Positions 8,721 through 16,913 of a stretch of DNA of 54,013 nucleotides are shown here, one piece after another. Under the pieces are notes generated by a model, which saw only the letters and a list, made by a program, of their open reading frames with translations, was not told the origin of the DNA and ran no database searches. Where the stretch lies: the NCBI RefSeq assembly GCF_015354575.1, contig NZ_JACAFQ010000034.1, positions 1-54,013 of the forward strand, read 5' to 3'. Every line of letters begins with the position of its first letter. Positions within the stretch are counted from its first letter, which is position 1. This DNA is from Pseudomonas sp. UFMG81. Lineage in GTDB: Bacteria; Pseudomonadota; Gammaproteobacteria; Pseudomonadales; Pseudomonadaceae. Made by a program: the position numbers and the translations under genes.

Positions 8721-9788
8721 TCAGGCGCCCAGGGCTTGGCGCAGGCGCGCTTCCAGTTGCTCGGCGTCGAGGTCCTGGCCGATCAGCACCAGGCGGGTGA
8801 TGCGCGGCTCGTCGGTGCGCCAGGCGCGGTCGAAGTGCTTGTCGAAGCGCGTGCCCACGCCCTGGATCAGCAGGCGCATCGGCTTGCCGGGGATGGCGGC
8901 GAAGCCTTTGGCGCGCAGAATGCCGAACTCGGTGACCAGTTGCGTCAGGGCATCGAGCAGCAGGCTTTCGTCGGCCTCGGGCAGGTCGATGGAGATCGAG
9001 TCGAAGGCGTCATGGTCGTGATCGTCGTGATCATCGCCGTCATGGTGCGAATCATGGTGGGTACGGCGGCCATCGATATGCGCCTCGGACTCGGCGCCCA
9101 CGCCCAGCAACACCTCCAGCGGCAGGCGGCCGCTGCTGGCCTCGATCACCTTGACTGCCGGTGGCAGCTCTTCGGCGACTTCGGCACGGACCTTGGCCAA
9201 GCCTTCGGCGTCGATCAGGTCGGCCTTGTTCAGTACCACCAGGTCGGCGCTGGCCAGCTGGTCGGCGAACAGTTCGTGCAGCGGCGATTCGTGATCGAGG
9301 TTGGGGTCAAGCTTGCGCTGGGCGTCCACCTGGTCGGGATAGGCAGCGAAGGTGCCAGCGGCTACGGCTGGGCTGTCGACCACGGTGATGACCGCATCGA
9401 CGGTGCAGGCGTTGCGAATTTCCGGCCACTGGAAGGCCTGAACCAGGGGCTTGGGCAGGGCCAGGCCGCTGGTTTCGATGAGGATGTGGTCGAGGTCGCC
9501 GCGCCGGGCCACCAGTTCGCGCATCACCGGGAAGAACTCTTCCTGCACGGTGCAGCACAGGCAACCGTTAGCCAGCTCGTAGACCCGGCCGTTGGCTTCT
9601 TCTTCGGTGCAACCGATGCTGCACTGCTTGAGGATTTCGCCATCGATGCCCAGCTCGCCGAACTCGTTGACGATGACCGCGATGCGGCGGCCCTGAGCGT
9701 TGTCGAGCATATGCCGCAAAAGCGTGGTTTTACCCGAGCCGAGGAAGCCGGTGACGATGGTGACGGGGAGCTTGGCCAGTGTTTTCAT
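8721..9788 (-). CDS. cobW: CobW, G3E-family P-loop GTPase/metallochaperone
   Basis: A 355-residue G3E GTPase. Walker A GFLGSGKTTLL lies near residue 13, the metal-binding motif GCLCC near residue 72, and the guanine-specificity motif NKAD near 200. A long His/Asp-rich loop (DGRRTHHDSHHDGDDHDD) starts near residue 240. The C-terminal CobW domain follows. CobW is thought to deliver cobalt to the chelatase, and its position directly before cobN supports this. The open frame extends to 9875, but MKTLAKLPVTIVTGF at 9788 is the natural start and lies inside the riboswitch-controlled transcript, preceded by AAGGGC. Confidence 0.95.
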   Translation of the reverse strand: MKTLAKLPVTIVTGFLGSGKTTLLRHMLDNAQGRRIAVIVNEFGELGIDGEILKQCSIGCTEEEANGRVYELANGCLCCTVQEEFFPVMRELVARRGDLDHILIETSGLALPKPLVQAFQWPEIRNACTVDAVITVVDSPAVAAGTFAAYPDQVDAQRKLDPNLDHESPLHELFADQLASADLVVLNKADLIDAEGLAKVRAEVAEELPPAVKVIEASSGRLPLEVLLGVGAESEAHIDGRRTHHDSHHDGDDHDDHDHDAFDSISIDLPEADESLLLDALTQLVTEFGILRAKGFAAIPGKPMRLLIQGVGTRFDKHFDRAWRTDEPRITRLVLIGQDLDAEQLEARLRQALGA

Positions 9789-9896
9789 GTCGCGGTGCCC
9801 TTGGCTGCAGTGGCGCGGGCATGCGGGACGACAGCCACGGGCACTGCCGCCCGGGCGCGTTCGCCACCGGATCACCCCGCCCGGTTGAAAGTCGAA

Positions 9897-10075
9897 AACG
9901 TTGCGAGGCAGGTCTCCTGGCTTGCACCGCTGGCCGTCAAAGCCAATAGGAAGGCGCCTTCCCGCGCGTACGCAGTGGCTGTGCCATTCCTGTTCGGTGC
10001 CTACAGTTGCGGGGGCAGCCGCGGCTTGTACCGCGTTCCCGTCTTAGCTCCGGCCAGTGCCGGAGAACCTCGAAC
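9897..10075 (-). ncRNA. Cobalamin riboswitch upstream of cobW
   Basis: Reading the minus strand, the conserved blocks occur in order. First come GCTGCCCCCGCAACTGTAG and GCCACTG followed by GGGAAGG. The B12 box is AGCCAGGAGACCTGCC near 9925-9908, then CTCGCAACG. The spacing fits the AdoCbl-type riboswitch family. It ends about 110 bases before the cobW ATG. Binding of adenosylcobalamin is expected to shut down cobW-cobN-chlID. The gap from 9789 to 9896 would hold the expression platform. Confidence 0.93.
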
Positions 10076-10080
10076 CGGCA

Positions 10081-10109
10081 AGGCTACGCATCCCCCCGAC
10101 GGCGGTCAA
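10081..10109 (-). promoter_or_regulatory. Candidate sigma-70 promoter for the cobW operon
   Basis: On the minus strand TTGACC (10109-10104) and TAGCCT (10086-10081) are separated by 17 bases. Transcription would begin near 10075, exactly where the riboswitch sequence starts. The prediction comes from box similarity and position only. Confidence 0.5.
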
Positions 10110-10121
10110 CCGCCGCCGCGA

Positions 10122-10151
10122 TTGACGCAAGCCCTGCCCCGTGATTTGCTA
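10122..10151 (+). promoter_or_regulatory. Candidate sigma-70 promoter for the cbtB operon
   Basis: TTGACG (10122-10127) and TTGCTA (10146-10151) are separated by 18 bases, giving a start near 10158, just before the plus-strand riboswitch. It lies back-to-back with the cobW promoter, within about 70 bases. Confidence 0.45.
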
Positions 10152-10165
10152 GCGCACTGCGTTCA

Positions 10166-10360
10166 GGTGCCCCCTTTGGGGGTGAAACGGGAAACCGGTG
10201 CGTCGCGCGTCTTTAATAGACAGCAGACAAAGCCGGTGCTGCCCCCGCAACGGTAAGCGAGTGAAGCGTCTTGACCACTGTGCCGGATCATCCAGCATGG
10301 GAAGGTGACGCCAACGACGGAGCCCTGCTCCGCCTCGCCAGCCCGGAGACCGGCCTGACG
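10166..10360 (+). ncRNA. Cobalamin riboswitch upstream of cbtB
   Basis: The plus strand shows GGTGCCCC, then GGTGAAACGGGAA, GGTGCTGCCCCCGCAACGG, CCACTG and CATGGGAAGGTGACG. It ends with the B12 box GCCAGCCCGGAGACCGGCCTG (10338-10358). This is the full conserved order of a cobalamin riboswitch. It precedes cbtB by about 110 bases and would repress cobalt uptake and the CobE/CobM steps when cobalamin is sufficient. It is divergent from, and distinct in sequence from, the cobW riboswitch. Confidence 0.94.
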
Positions 10361-10469
10361 TCACATCTACACCCCGCGGTGGGCGGGCGCTGTCGTATCC
10401 CCTGGGCTGTCGCGCCCGGGAGCGCCGCGCCTGCCCGTTGCCCCAATAAAAGCAGCAGAGGAACGCGTC

Positions 10470-10655
10470 ATGCCGATCACCACCAGCAAACACAGCATCG
10501 CCACCCCCGCCACCTTGAGCCAGCGCATGGTCATTGCCATCGGCGCCAGCCTGCTGGGCCTGTGCCTGGTGTACTTCGCCGGTTTCTCGCACATCGAAGC
10601 GGTGCACAACGCAGCCCACGACACCCGCCACAGCGCCGCCTTCCCCTGCCACTGA
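10470..10655 (+). CDS. cbtB: CbtB, small subunit of a cobalt transporter
   Basis: A 61-residue membrane protein with one hydrophobic segment (MVIAIGASLLGLCLVYFAGF, residues 20-39). A histidine-bearing tail (HIEAVHNAAHDTRH...PCH) suits metal capture. This is the standard CbtB form. The start has GAGGAA upstream. It is followed after 10 bases by cbtA. CbtAB is a predicted cobalt importer regularly found under cobalamin riboswitches, as it is here. Confidence 0.93.
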   Translation: MPITTSKHSIATPATLSQRMVIAIGASLLGLCLVYFAGFSHIEAVHNAAHDTRHSAAFPCH

Positions 10656-10665
10656 GTAAACCTGC

Positions 10666-11361
10666 ATGATTACCCGTATCGCCCGTACTGCGGGCTTCAG
10701 CGGCTTGCTCGCTGCCCTGCTGCTCACCCTGTTGCAGAGTTTCTGGGTCGCCCCGTTGATTCTCCAGGCAGAAACCTATGAAAGCGCGGCCCCGGTGGCC
10801 GAACACCATGAACACGGCGAGGCCGCCGCCCCCCATGAGCATGAACACAGTGCCGAAGCCTGGGCGCCGGAAGATGGCTGGCAGCGCGTGCTGTCTACTA
10901 CCGGGGGCAATCTGGTGGTCGCGGTCGGCTTCGCGCTGATCCTTGTCGCCCTGTATAGCCTGCGTGAGCCAGGCCGAGTAGGCACTGGCGCCCTGTGGGG
11001 CCTGGCCGGCTTCGCAGTGTTCTGCCTGGCGCCAACCCTGGGCCTGCCCCCGGAGTTGCCGGGCACTGCCGCTGCCGACCTGGGTCAACGCCAGACGTGG
11101 TGGATCGGTACCGCCGCCGCCACTGCCGCCGGTCTGGCGCTGCTGGTATTCGCCCATCACTGGCTGTTCAAGGTGCTGGGCGTGGCCCTGCTGGTCATCC
11201 CTCATGTGATCGGTGCGCCGCAACCCGAAGTGCATGAAAGCCTGGCACCCGAAGCCCTGGAGACCCAGTTCAAGATCGCTTCGTGGCTGACCAACGCCGC
11301 GTTCTGGGTGGCCCTGGGCCTGCTCAGCGCCTGGTTCTACCGTCGCTCCAGCCAGGCTTGA
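10666..11361 (+). CDS. cbtA: CbtA, membrane subunit of a cobalt transporter
   Basis: A 231-residue integral membrane protein with about five hydrophobic segments. An early histidine-rich loop (EHHEHGEAAAPHEHEH, near residues 45-62) is typical of CbtA and probably binds cobalt. It shares the operon with cbtB and its stop codon overlaps the cobE start (TGATG). The role is cobalt import for cobalamin synthesis, known for the family from genomic context. Confidence 0.93.
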   Translation: MITRIARTAGFSGLLAALLLTLLQSFWVAPLILQAETYESAAPVAEHHEHGEAAAPHEHEHSAEAWAPEDGWQRVLSTTGGNLVVAVGFALILVALYSLREPGRVGTGALWGLAGFAVFCLAPTLGLPPELPGTAAADLGQRQTWWIGTAAATAAGLALLVFAHHWLFKVLGVALLVIPHVIGAPQPEVHESLAPEALETQFKIASWLTNAAFWVALGLLSAWFYRRSSQA

Positions 11362-11768
11362 TGCCTTCGCCAGCCCTGCCGGCGTTGTACGCCGGCCTTG
11401 GCTGCCGCCGTGGCTGCCCGGTCGAGACCCTGGCGGTGCTGCTGCGCCAGACCCTGACCGACCACGGCCTGGCCCTGGGCGCGCTGCGCGGTATCGCCAG
11501 CATCACGCCCAAGGCACGCGAGCCCGGGCTGCTGGCATTGGCCGACCGCCTGGGGTTGCCGTTGATCTGCTTCGACGCCCCGCAACTGCTGGTGTTCGAG
11601 CCGCTGCTCAGCCTGCGCTCGGCCAGCGCCTTTGCCCAAACCGGTTGCTGGGGCGTCGCCGAAAGCAGCGCCCTGGCGCTCGCCGGACGCGACGGGCTGC
11701 AGCCACGCCTGCACATCCCCCGCCAGGCCCTCGGCGGCGCTACCCTGGCGCTGGCCATCGGCGGATAA
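11361..11768 (+). CDS. cobE: CobE-like protein (CbiG C-terminal domain family)
   Basis: A 135-residue protein matching the stand-alone C-terminal domain of CbiG. It begins MPSPALPALYAGLGCRRGC and contains GIASITPKAREPGL and a Gly/Ser-rich C-terminal half ending GGATLALAIGG. CobE is needed in the aerobic cobalamin pathway around the precorrin-4/5 ring-contraction steps, though its chemistry is uncertain. The frame extends to 11283, but the ATG at 11361 overlaps the cbtA stop by one base and begins the conserved sequence. Confidence 0.9.
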   Translation: MPSPALPALYAGLGCRRGCPVETLAVLLRQTLTDHGLALGALRGIASITPKAREPGLLALADRLGLPLICFDAPQLLVFEPLLSLRSASAFAQTGCWGVAESSALALAGRDGLQPRLHIPRQALGGATLALAIGG

Positions 11769-11796
11769 TCCGCTTTTTTACCTGCAAGGACTTGCC

Positions 11797-12549
11797 ATGA
11801 CGGTCTATTTCATCGGCGCCGGCCCCGGCGACCCCGAGCTGATCACGGTCAAGGGCCAGCGCCTGATTCGCCAGTGCCCGGTGATCATCTACGCCGGCTC
11901 CCTGGTCCCCCCGGCCGTGCTCGAAGGCCACCGCGCCCTTACCGTGATCAACAGTGCCGAGCTGCACCTGGAACAGATCGTCGAGGCCATGCGCCAGGCC
12001 CACATCAATGGGCAGGACGTGGCCCGGGTACACAGCGGCGACCCCAGCCTGTACGGCGCCATCGGCGAGCAGATCCGCCACCTGCGCGAACTGGGCATCG
12101 ACTACCAGATCATCCCCGGGGTCACCGCCACCGCCGCCAGCGCCGCCCTGCTGGGCTGCGAGCTGACCCTGCCGGACGTGGCCCAAACGGTGATCCTCAC
12201 TCGCTACGGCGACAGCTCGCCGATGCCGGCCGGCGAACAACTGGCCGACCTGGCGCGCCACGGCAGCACCTTGGCCATCCACTTGGGTATCAAGAACCTC
12301 GCGCGTATCGTCGAAGAGCTGCTCCCGCACTATGGCGCCGACTGCCCGATCGCGGTGGTGCACCGCGCTACCTGGCCGGACCAGGACTGGGCCAGGGGTA
12401 CCCTGGCGGATATCGTCGAACGTGTGGCCAGCAAGGGTTTCCGACGTACCGCGCTGATCCTGGTCGGCCATGTGCTGGGGGATGCCCCCTTCGCCGACTC
12501 GGCGCTGTACCGCGCCGGCCACGCCCACCTTTACCGCCCAGGCAGCTAA
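11797..12549 (+). CDS. cobM: Precorrin-4 C11-methyltransferase
   Basis: A 250-residue SAM-dependent methyltransferase of the tetrapyrrole methylase fold. The N-terminal sequence VYFIGAGPGDPELITVKG is the first SAM motif, VHSGDPSLYGAIGEQ the second, and GVTATAASAALLG the third. CobM adds a methyl group to C11 of precorrin-4, giving precorrin-5. The ATG at 11797 has AAGGA upstream. The gene lies 28 bases after cobE and is the last clearly cobalamin-related gene of this operon. Confidence 0.95.
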   Translation: MTVYFIGAGPGDPELITVKGQRLIRQCPVIIYAGSLVPPAVLEGHRALTVINSAELHLEQIVEAMRQAHINGQDVARVHSGDPSLYGAIGEQIRHLRELGIDYQIIPGVTATAASAALLGCELTLPDVAQTVILTRYGDSSPMPAGEQLADLARHGSTLAIHLGIKNLARIVEELLPHYGADCPIAVVHRATWPDQDWARGTLADIVERVASKGFRRTALILVGHVLGDAPFADSALYRAGHAHLYRPGS

Positions 12550-12588
12550 GGCGCACACTGGCCGCTCTCATGTGAAGGAGCCACCGCC

Positions 12589-12831
12589 ATGCTCGAACTG
12601 CGCCCCAATTGCGAATGCTGCGATACCGATCTGCCGGGCGACTCACCGGATGCCTTGATCTGCTCGTTCGAATGCACTTTCTGCCGCACGTGCAACGAGC
12701 AGCATTTCCACGGCCGCTGCCCCAACTGCGGCGGCGTGCTGGTCAGCCGACCAACCCGGGTGGGCCAGGCCCTTGAAAACAACCCGGCCGTCGCCGAGCG
12801 GACGCTCAAGGCACATGTAAGCTGCGCCTGA
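12589..12831 (+). CDS. DUF1272 cysteine-rich zinc-ribbon-like protein
   Basis: An 80-residue protein with paired cysteines: CECC (residues 9-12), C25, CxFC (29-32 region), CNEQHFHGRC and CPNCGG. They are arranged as a probable two-zinc fold. It matches the DUF1272 family, whose function is unknown. AAGGAG lies just upstream of the ATG. It follows cobM by 39 bases and could be co-transcribed. No cobalamin role is known for the family, so the link may be positional only. Confidence 0.85.
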   Translation: MLELRPNCECCDTDLPGDSPDALICSFECTFCRTCNEQHFHGRCPNCGGVLVSRPTRVGQALENNPAVAERTLKAHVSCA

Positions 12832-13034
12832 AAAGTCCGTTCTAGAGCCTTCCATGAGGGGAATACTGCCCCATTTGTAGGGCTTTTCCTCAAAACTCCG
12901 TCGTTTATTCAACACGCCTATACTCGCCTATGTACCCAGGGTCGCGAATCGCCGTAAGGTGCGCTGCCCGACCGGTCCCCAGACATGCGACTGATGGATG
13001 ACAGGACGTGGGCTTAATACGACAGGAGTTACAC
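12832..13034 (+). promoter_or_regulatory. Intergenic region with candidate promoter for the two-component genes
   Basis: The stretch is A+T-richer than its flanks and includes TATACT (12919-12924), a good -10 box, but no convincing -35 at the right distance. A strong ribosome binding site (CAGGAG) precedes the ATG at 13035. No gene is seen here. Confidence 0.3.
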
Positions 13035-13649
13035 ATGACATCCGTGCTGCTGGTCGATGACCATCACATTGTTCGCCTCGCCGTACGCATGCTGCTCGAG
13101 CGCGAACGTTTCACCGTCGTCGGCGAAACCGGTAAAGGCAAGGAGGCCGCGCGCCTGGCCACAGAAACCAAGGCGGACGTGGTCATCCTCGACATAGGCC
13201 TGCCCGACCTCGATGGCATGGAAGTCATCAAGCGCCTCAAGCTGCTTGATCCCCCACCGCGGATCATGGCCCTGACCGGCCAACCCGCCGATCTCTACGT
13301 GCGTCGCTGCATGGATGCCGGCATCTCGGCCTTCGTCAACAAGGACGAGGACCTCGACGCCCTGGTCTTCGCACTCAAGGCACTGGTCAAGGGTTACTCG
13401 ACCTTCCCGCAGATGGCAGTGAACAGCAACACCCTGGAAAGCGAGGCCGAGCGCCTGGGCAGCCTGTCCAACCGCGAAATGGAAGTGCTGCGCCGCCTGA
13501 GCGCCGGGCAGAGCAACAAGCTGATCGGCGAACAGATGAACCTCAGCGCCAAGACCATCAGCACTTACCGTGGCCGGATCATGGAGAAGCTCAAGGTAGA
13601 GTCGCTGGTCGAGATGGTCGACCTGGCAAAACGCAACAACGTGGCTTGA
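13035..13649 (+). CDS. LuxR/FixJ-family response regulator
   Basis: A 204-residue regulator. An N-terminal receiver domain has acidic pair DD (8-9), phospho-acceptor Asp53 (VVILDIGLPDLDG) and the conserved Thr in MALTGQP. A C-terminal LuxR helix-turn-helix reads LSNREMEVLRRLSAGQSNKLIGE. It resembles BvgA/EvgA/RocA-type regulators. The stop is 3 bases before the hybrid kinase start, so the pair is one operon and the kinase is almost certainly its partner. CAGGAG upstream of 13035 decides the start over the longer frame from 13008. Confidence 0.92.
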   Translation: MTSVLLVDDHHIVRLAVRMLLERERFTVVGETGKGKEAARLATETKADVVILDIGLPDLDGMEVIKRLKLLDPPPRIMALTGQPADLYVRRCMDAGISAFVNKDEDLDALVFALKALVKGYSTFPQMAVNSNTLESEAERLGSLSNREMEVLRRLSAGQSNKLIGEQMNLSAKTISTYRGRIMEKLKVESLVEMVDLAKRNNVA

Positions 13650-13652
13650 ACC

Positions 13653-16600
13653 ATGATCAGGGGCGCCCTGTTGTGCCTGGTGCTGACCCTGCTGGCGTCA
13701 TCGCCCGCGCTCGCCAGGGAAGACCGCGCACTGTTGGCGCGTTCACGCAGCGCCGCAGCGCCACTGGCATTCACCGAGGCCGACCGCCAGTGGCTGCGTG
13801 AGCATCGGGTGTTGATACTGGGAGGCTCGCACCCGGACTACCCGCCCTTCGACATCAATATCACCCACGCAGACTATGAGGGCTTGAGCGCCGACTACGC
13901 CGGCCTGGTTGGCGAGCTGCTGGGTTTGCCGGTCGAAGTACGACGCTTCCCTGACCGCGCACACGCCATCGCCGCCCTGCACCGTGGCGAAATCGACCTG
14001 CTGGGCACCTCGAACGCCTTTGAAGCCGCCGACGCTGGGCTTACCCTGAGCCTGCCCTATGCCGACGACCTGCCCGTCATCGTCTCCCGCCCAGGCCCGG
14101 CCCTGCTCCAAAGCGGCGAGCTGGCGGGCCAGCGCCTGGCCATGGTCGACCATTACCTACCCCTGCAGACTGTCCAGCAGCTCTACCCCAAGGCCCAGGT
14201 CAACCTGTACCGCTCGACCCTGGCCGGCGTCGCCGCAGTCGCCCTGGGCCAGGCCGATGCGTACTTGGGGGACGCCATCAGCACCGACTACGTGATCAGT
14301 CGCAATTACCAGGGCATGGTCAAAGTCGATCACTTCGTCAAAACCCCGGCTGGCACCTTCGCCTTCGCCCTGGACCGCGACAACCAGCGTTTGCACCGGC
14401 TGGTCGACCTGGCCTTGCAACGCATCGCCGACAGTGAACGGCTGAACATCCTGCGGCGCTGGACCAGCGGTAGCACCCATATCCTCCTCGACCGCCGCCT
14501 GGATGCGCTCAGCATGGAGGAACGCGCCTGGATCACCCAGCACCCCACGGTGAAGGTGATGATCAACACCCGTCTTGCCCCTTTGAGCTTCACCGACGAA
14601 CAGCAACAGCCACGCGGCGTCGCCATCGAGCTGCTGGAACAGATCAGCCAGCGTACCGGCCTGCGCTTCGAAATCATCGGGGCACTGTCGTTCCACGAGA
14701 TGATCGAAGCGGCGGCCCAAGGCCGTGTCGCCATGCTCGGCGCCATCGGTCGCGATCCGCGCTTGGCCAAGCGCCTGCGTTTTACCCGGCCGTACCTGGC
14801 CAGCCCACTGGTGCTGGTGACCCGCCAGGATGCCCTCCCCCTGCAGCAGCCCCTTGACCAGCAGCGGGTCGCCGTACTGCGTGGCTCGCCGCTGCTCGAC
14901 AGGTTGATGCGCCAGGCACCCGGGGCACGCCCGATAGAAGTGGAGAATCCGTTGCAACTGATGGAGGCGGTGATCAAGCACGAGGCCGATGTCGCCCTCA
15001 GCCCGTACATCAACGCCAGCTACTTCATCAACCAAGGCTACAGCGGGCGCCTGCGCATTGCCGGGCAATTGGGCGACGAGCCGCTGCCCGCGTCGTTCGC
15101 CGTCGACCCAGCACTGCCGCAGCTACAGGCAATCCTCGACAAGGCACTGCTGAGTATCGCCCCCGACGAGCTGGAACAATTGGCCAACCGTTGGCGCACC
15201 AGCGCAGTGGTCAGCGACAGCCCCTGGCGCGACTATCGATCACTCACGCTGCAAGTGCTGGTGATGGCCGCTGTACTGCTGGCCGGCGTGGTGTTCTGGA
15301 ACACCTACCTGCGCAAACTGATCCACCAGCGCACTGAAGCCCGCAATGCCCTGCAGGAGCAACTGGCGCTCAGCCGTGGGCTGCTGGAACAGTTGCGCCA
15401 GGCCAAGGAGGACGCCGAACAGGCCAACCAGGCGAAGAGCACCTTCCTCGCGGTCATGAGCCATGAAATCCGCACGCCAATGAACGCCGTCATCGGTTTG
15501 CTCGAACTGGCCCTGGAGGACAGTCGCCGGGGGCACATCGATAGCCACGCACTGGACACCGCCCACGACTCGGCGATCGGTCTGCTGGAGCTGATCGGCG
15601 ACATTCTCGATATCTCGCGCATCGAGTCTGGCCACATGACCCTGCAACCGGTGGCCACCGACCTGGTTACCCTGGTACGCACCACGCTGCGCGTGTTCGA
15701 GGGCAATGCGCGGCTCAAGGGCATCCGCCTGCGCGCGACCCTGCCCAGCGCACCCTGCTGGGCGCTGGCCGACCCGCTGCGGCTCAAGCAGGTGCTGTCC
15801 AACCTGCTGAGCAATGCGATCAAGTTCACCGACGAAGGCCGCATCGACCTTGCGCTGTCGGTGGCGGCCCAGGCCGGCGGTGGACTGCAGGTTTCACTGA
15901 GGGTCAAGGACAGCGGCGTGGGCATCAGCCAGGCCGACCAGGCACGGTTGTTCGGCGCCTTCACCCAGGTCGACGGTCGTCGGGCCCGTCAGGGCGCAGG
16001 GCTGGGCCTGGTGATCAGTCGCAGCCTGTGCGAGCTGATGGGCGGCCAGCTGACCCTGCAGAGCCTGGAAGGGCTGGGCACCCAGGTCGATGTGCTGCTG
16101 CGCTTGCCAACCGCGCCAGCGCCCTGCGTGACCGCCACCCCGCCGCCAGCCCGTGAAGTCGGCAGCGGCCCGCTGCGGGTGTTGGTAGTGGACGACTACC
16201 CCGCCAACCTGTTGCTGCTGGACAAGCAGCTACGCTCGCTGGGCCACCAGGTGACGCTCGCCGAGCATGGCCAGGCGGCGTTGGCGCAGTGGCAACCCGC
16301 GCGTTTTGATGTGCTGATCACCGATTGCAGCATGCCGGTGATGGACGGCCACGCCCTGACCCGGCACATACGGGCTCTGGAACAGGTGCAGCAACTACCG
16401 GCCTGTCGCATCGTCGGGGTCACCGCCAATGCCCAGGCCGAGGAACGCCAGCGTTGCCTGGACAGTGGCATGGATGAGTGCCTGTTCAAGCCCATCGGCT
16501 TGCAGGCCCTGCGCGCCTGCCTGACGTTGCCCGGTTCGGCGCCAGCCGAAGCGCCCGCTCAACCGGCCAGCGGTTTTGCCCTGGCGCATCTGCGCCACCT

Positions 16601-16913
16601 CACCCAGGACGATGAACAACTGACCCTGCACCTGCTCGAACAACTGGCTGCCAGCACCGCCGAGGACTTGCAATCGCTGCGCGAACTGGGCACGCCACCG
16701 GCGCCCGCAGCCCTGGGCATGGCCGTGCACCGGATCAAGGGCGGCGCAAAGATGCTCAAGGTAAGGGGTGTGGTGCAGGACTGCGAAGCCATCGAACAGG
16801 CCATTGCCCAGGGCCAGCCGGTCGCGCAGGCACTCACCCGCCTGCTGGACAGCCTGCAAGCCCTGGAACAGGAGCTACGCGAAGGCCTCAGTGCAATTGA
16901 AGGGTCGAGTTGA
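13653..16913 (+). CDS. EvgS/BvgS-like unorthodox hybrid sensor kinase
   Basis: A 1086-residue kinase. It has a signal peptide (MIRGALLCLVLTLLASSPALA), then two tandem periplasmic solute-binding (Venus flytrap) domains at about 50-265 and 290-505. One membrane segment lies near 532-550 (LVMAAVLLAGVVFW). Next are a coiled coil, a dimerisation domain with His604 (MSHEIRTPMN) and an ATPase domain with DSGVGIS and GLGLVISRS. A receiver follows with Asp891 (ITDCSMPVMDG), and a C-terminal Hpt domain with His1026 (HRIKGGAKML). All residues for a His-Asp-His-Asp relay to the upstream LuxR-type regulator are present. In BvgS/EvgS relatives this controls virulence, fimbriae or acid responses; the signal here is unknown. 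The 3' end overlaps the convergent chemoreceptor gene by 26 bases. Confidence 0.93.
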   Translation: MIRGALLCLVLTLLASSPALAREDRALLARSRSAAAPLAFTEADRQWLREHRVLILGGSHPDYPPFDINITHADYEGLSADYAGLVGELLGLPVEVRRFPDRAHAIAALHRGEIDLLGTSNAFEAADAGLTLSLPYADDLPVIVSRPGPALLQSGELAGQRLAMVDHYLPLQTVQQLYPKAQVNLYRSTLAGVAAVALGQADAYLGDAISTDYVISRNYQGMVKVDHFVKTPAGTFAFALDRDNQRLHRLVDLALQRIADSERLNILRRWTSGSTHILLDRRLDALSMEERAWITQHPTVKVMINTRLAPLSFTDEQQQPRGVAIELLEQISQRTGLRFEIIGALSFHEMIEAAAQGRVAMLGAIGRDPRLAKRLRFTRPYLASPLVLVTRQDALPLQQPLDQQRVAVLRGSPLLDRLMRQAPGARPIEVENPLQLMEAVIKHEADVALSPYINASYFINQGYSGRLRIAGQLGDEPLPASFAVDPALPQLQAILDKALLSIAPDELEQLANRWRTSAVVSDSPWRDYRSLTLQVLVMAAVLLAGVVFWNTYLRKLIHQRTEARNALQEQLALSRGLLEQLRQAKEDAEQANQAKSTFLAVMSHEIRTPMNAVIGLLELALEDSRRGHIDSHALDTAHDSAIGLLELIGDILDISRIESGHMTLQPVATDLVTLVRTTLRVFEGNARLKGIRLRATLPSAPCWALADPLRLKQVLSNLLSNAIKFTDEGRIDLALSVAAQAGGGLQVSLRVKDSGVGISQADQARLFGAFTQVDGRRARQGAGLGLVISRSLCELMGGQLTLQSLEGLGTQVDVLLRLPTAPAPCVTATPPPAREVGSGPLRVLVVDDYPANLLLLDKQLRSLGHQVTLAEHGQAALAQWQPARFDVLITDCSMPVMDGHALTRHIRALEQVQQLPACRIVGVTANAQAEERQRCLDSGMDECLFKPIGLQALRACLTLPGSAPAEAPAQPASGFALAHLRHLTQDDEQLTLHLLEQLAASTAEDLQSLRELGTPPAPAALGMAVHRIKGGAKMLKVRGVVQDCEAIEQAIAQGQPVAQALTRLLDSLQALEQELREGLSAIEGSS

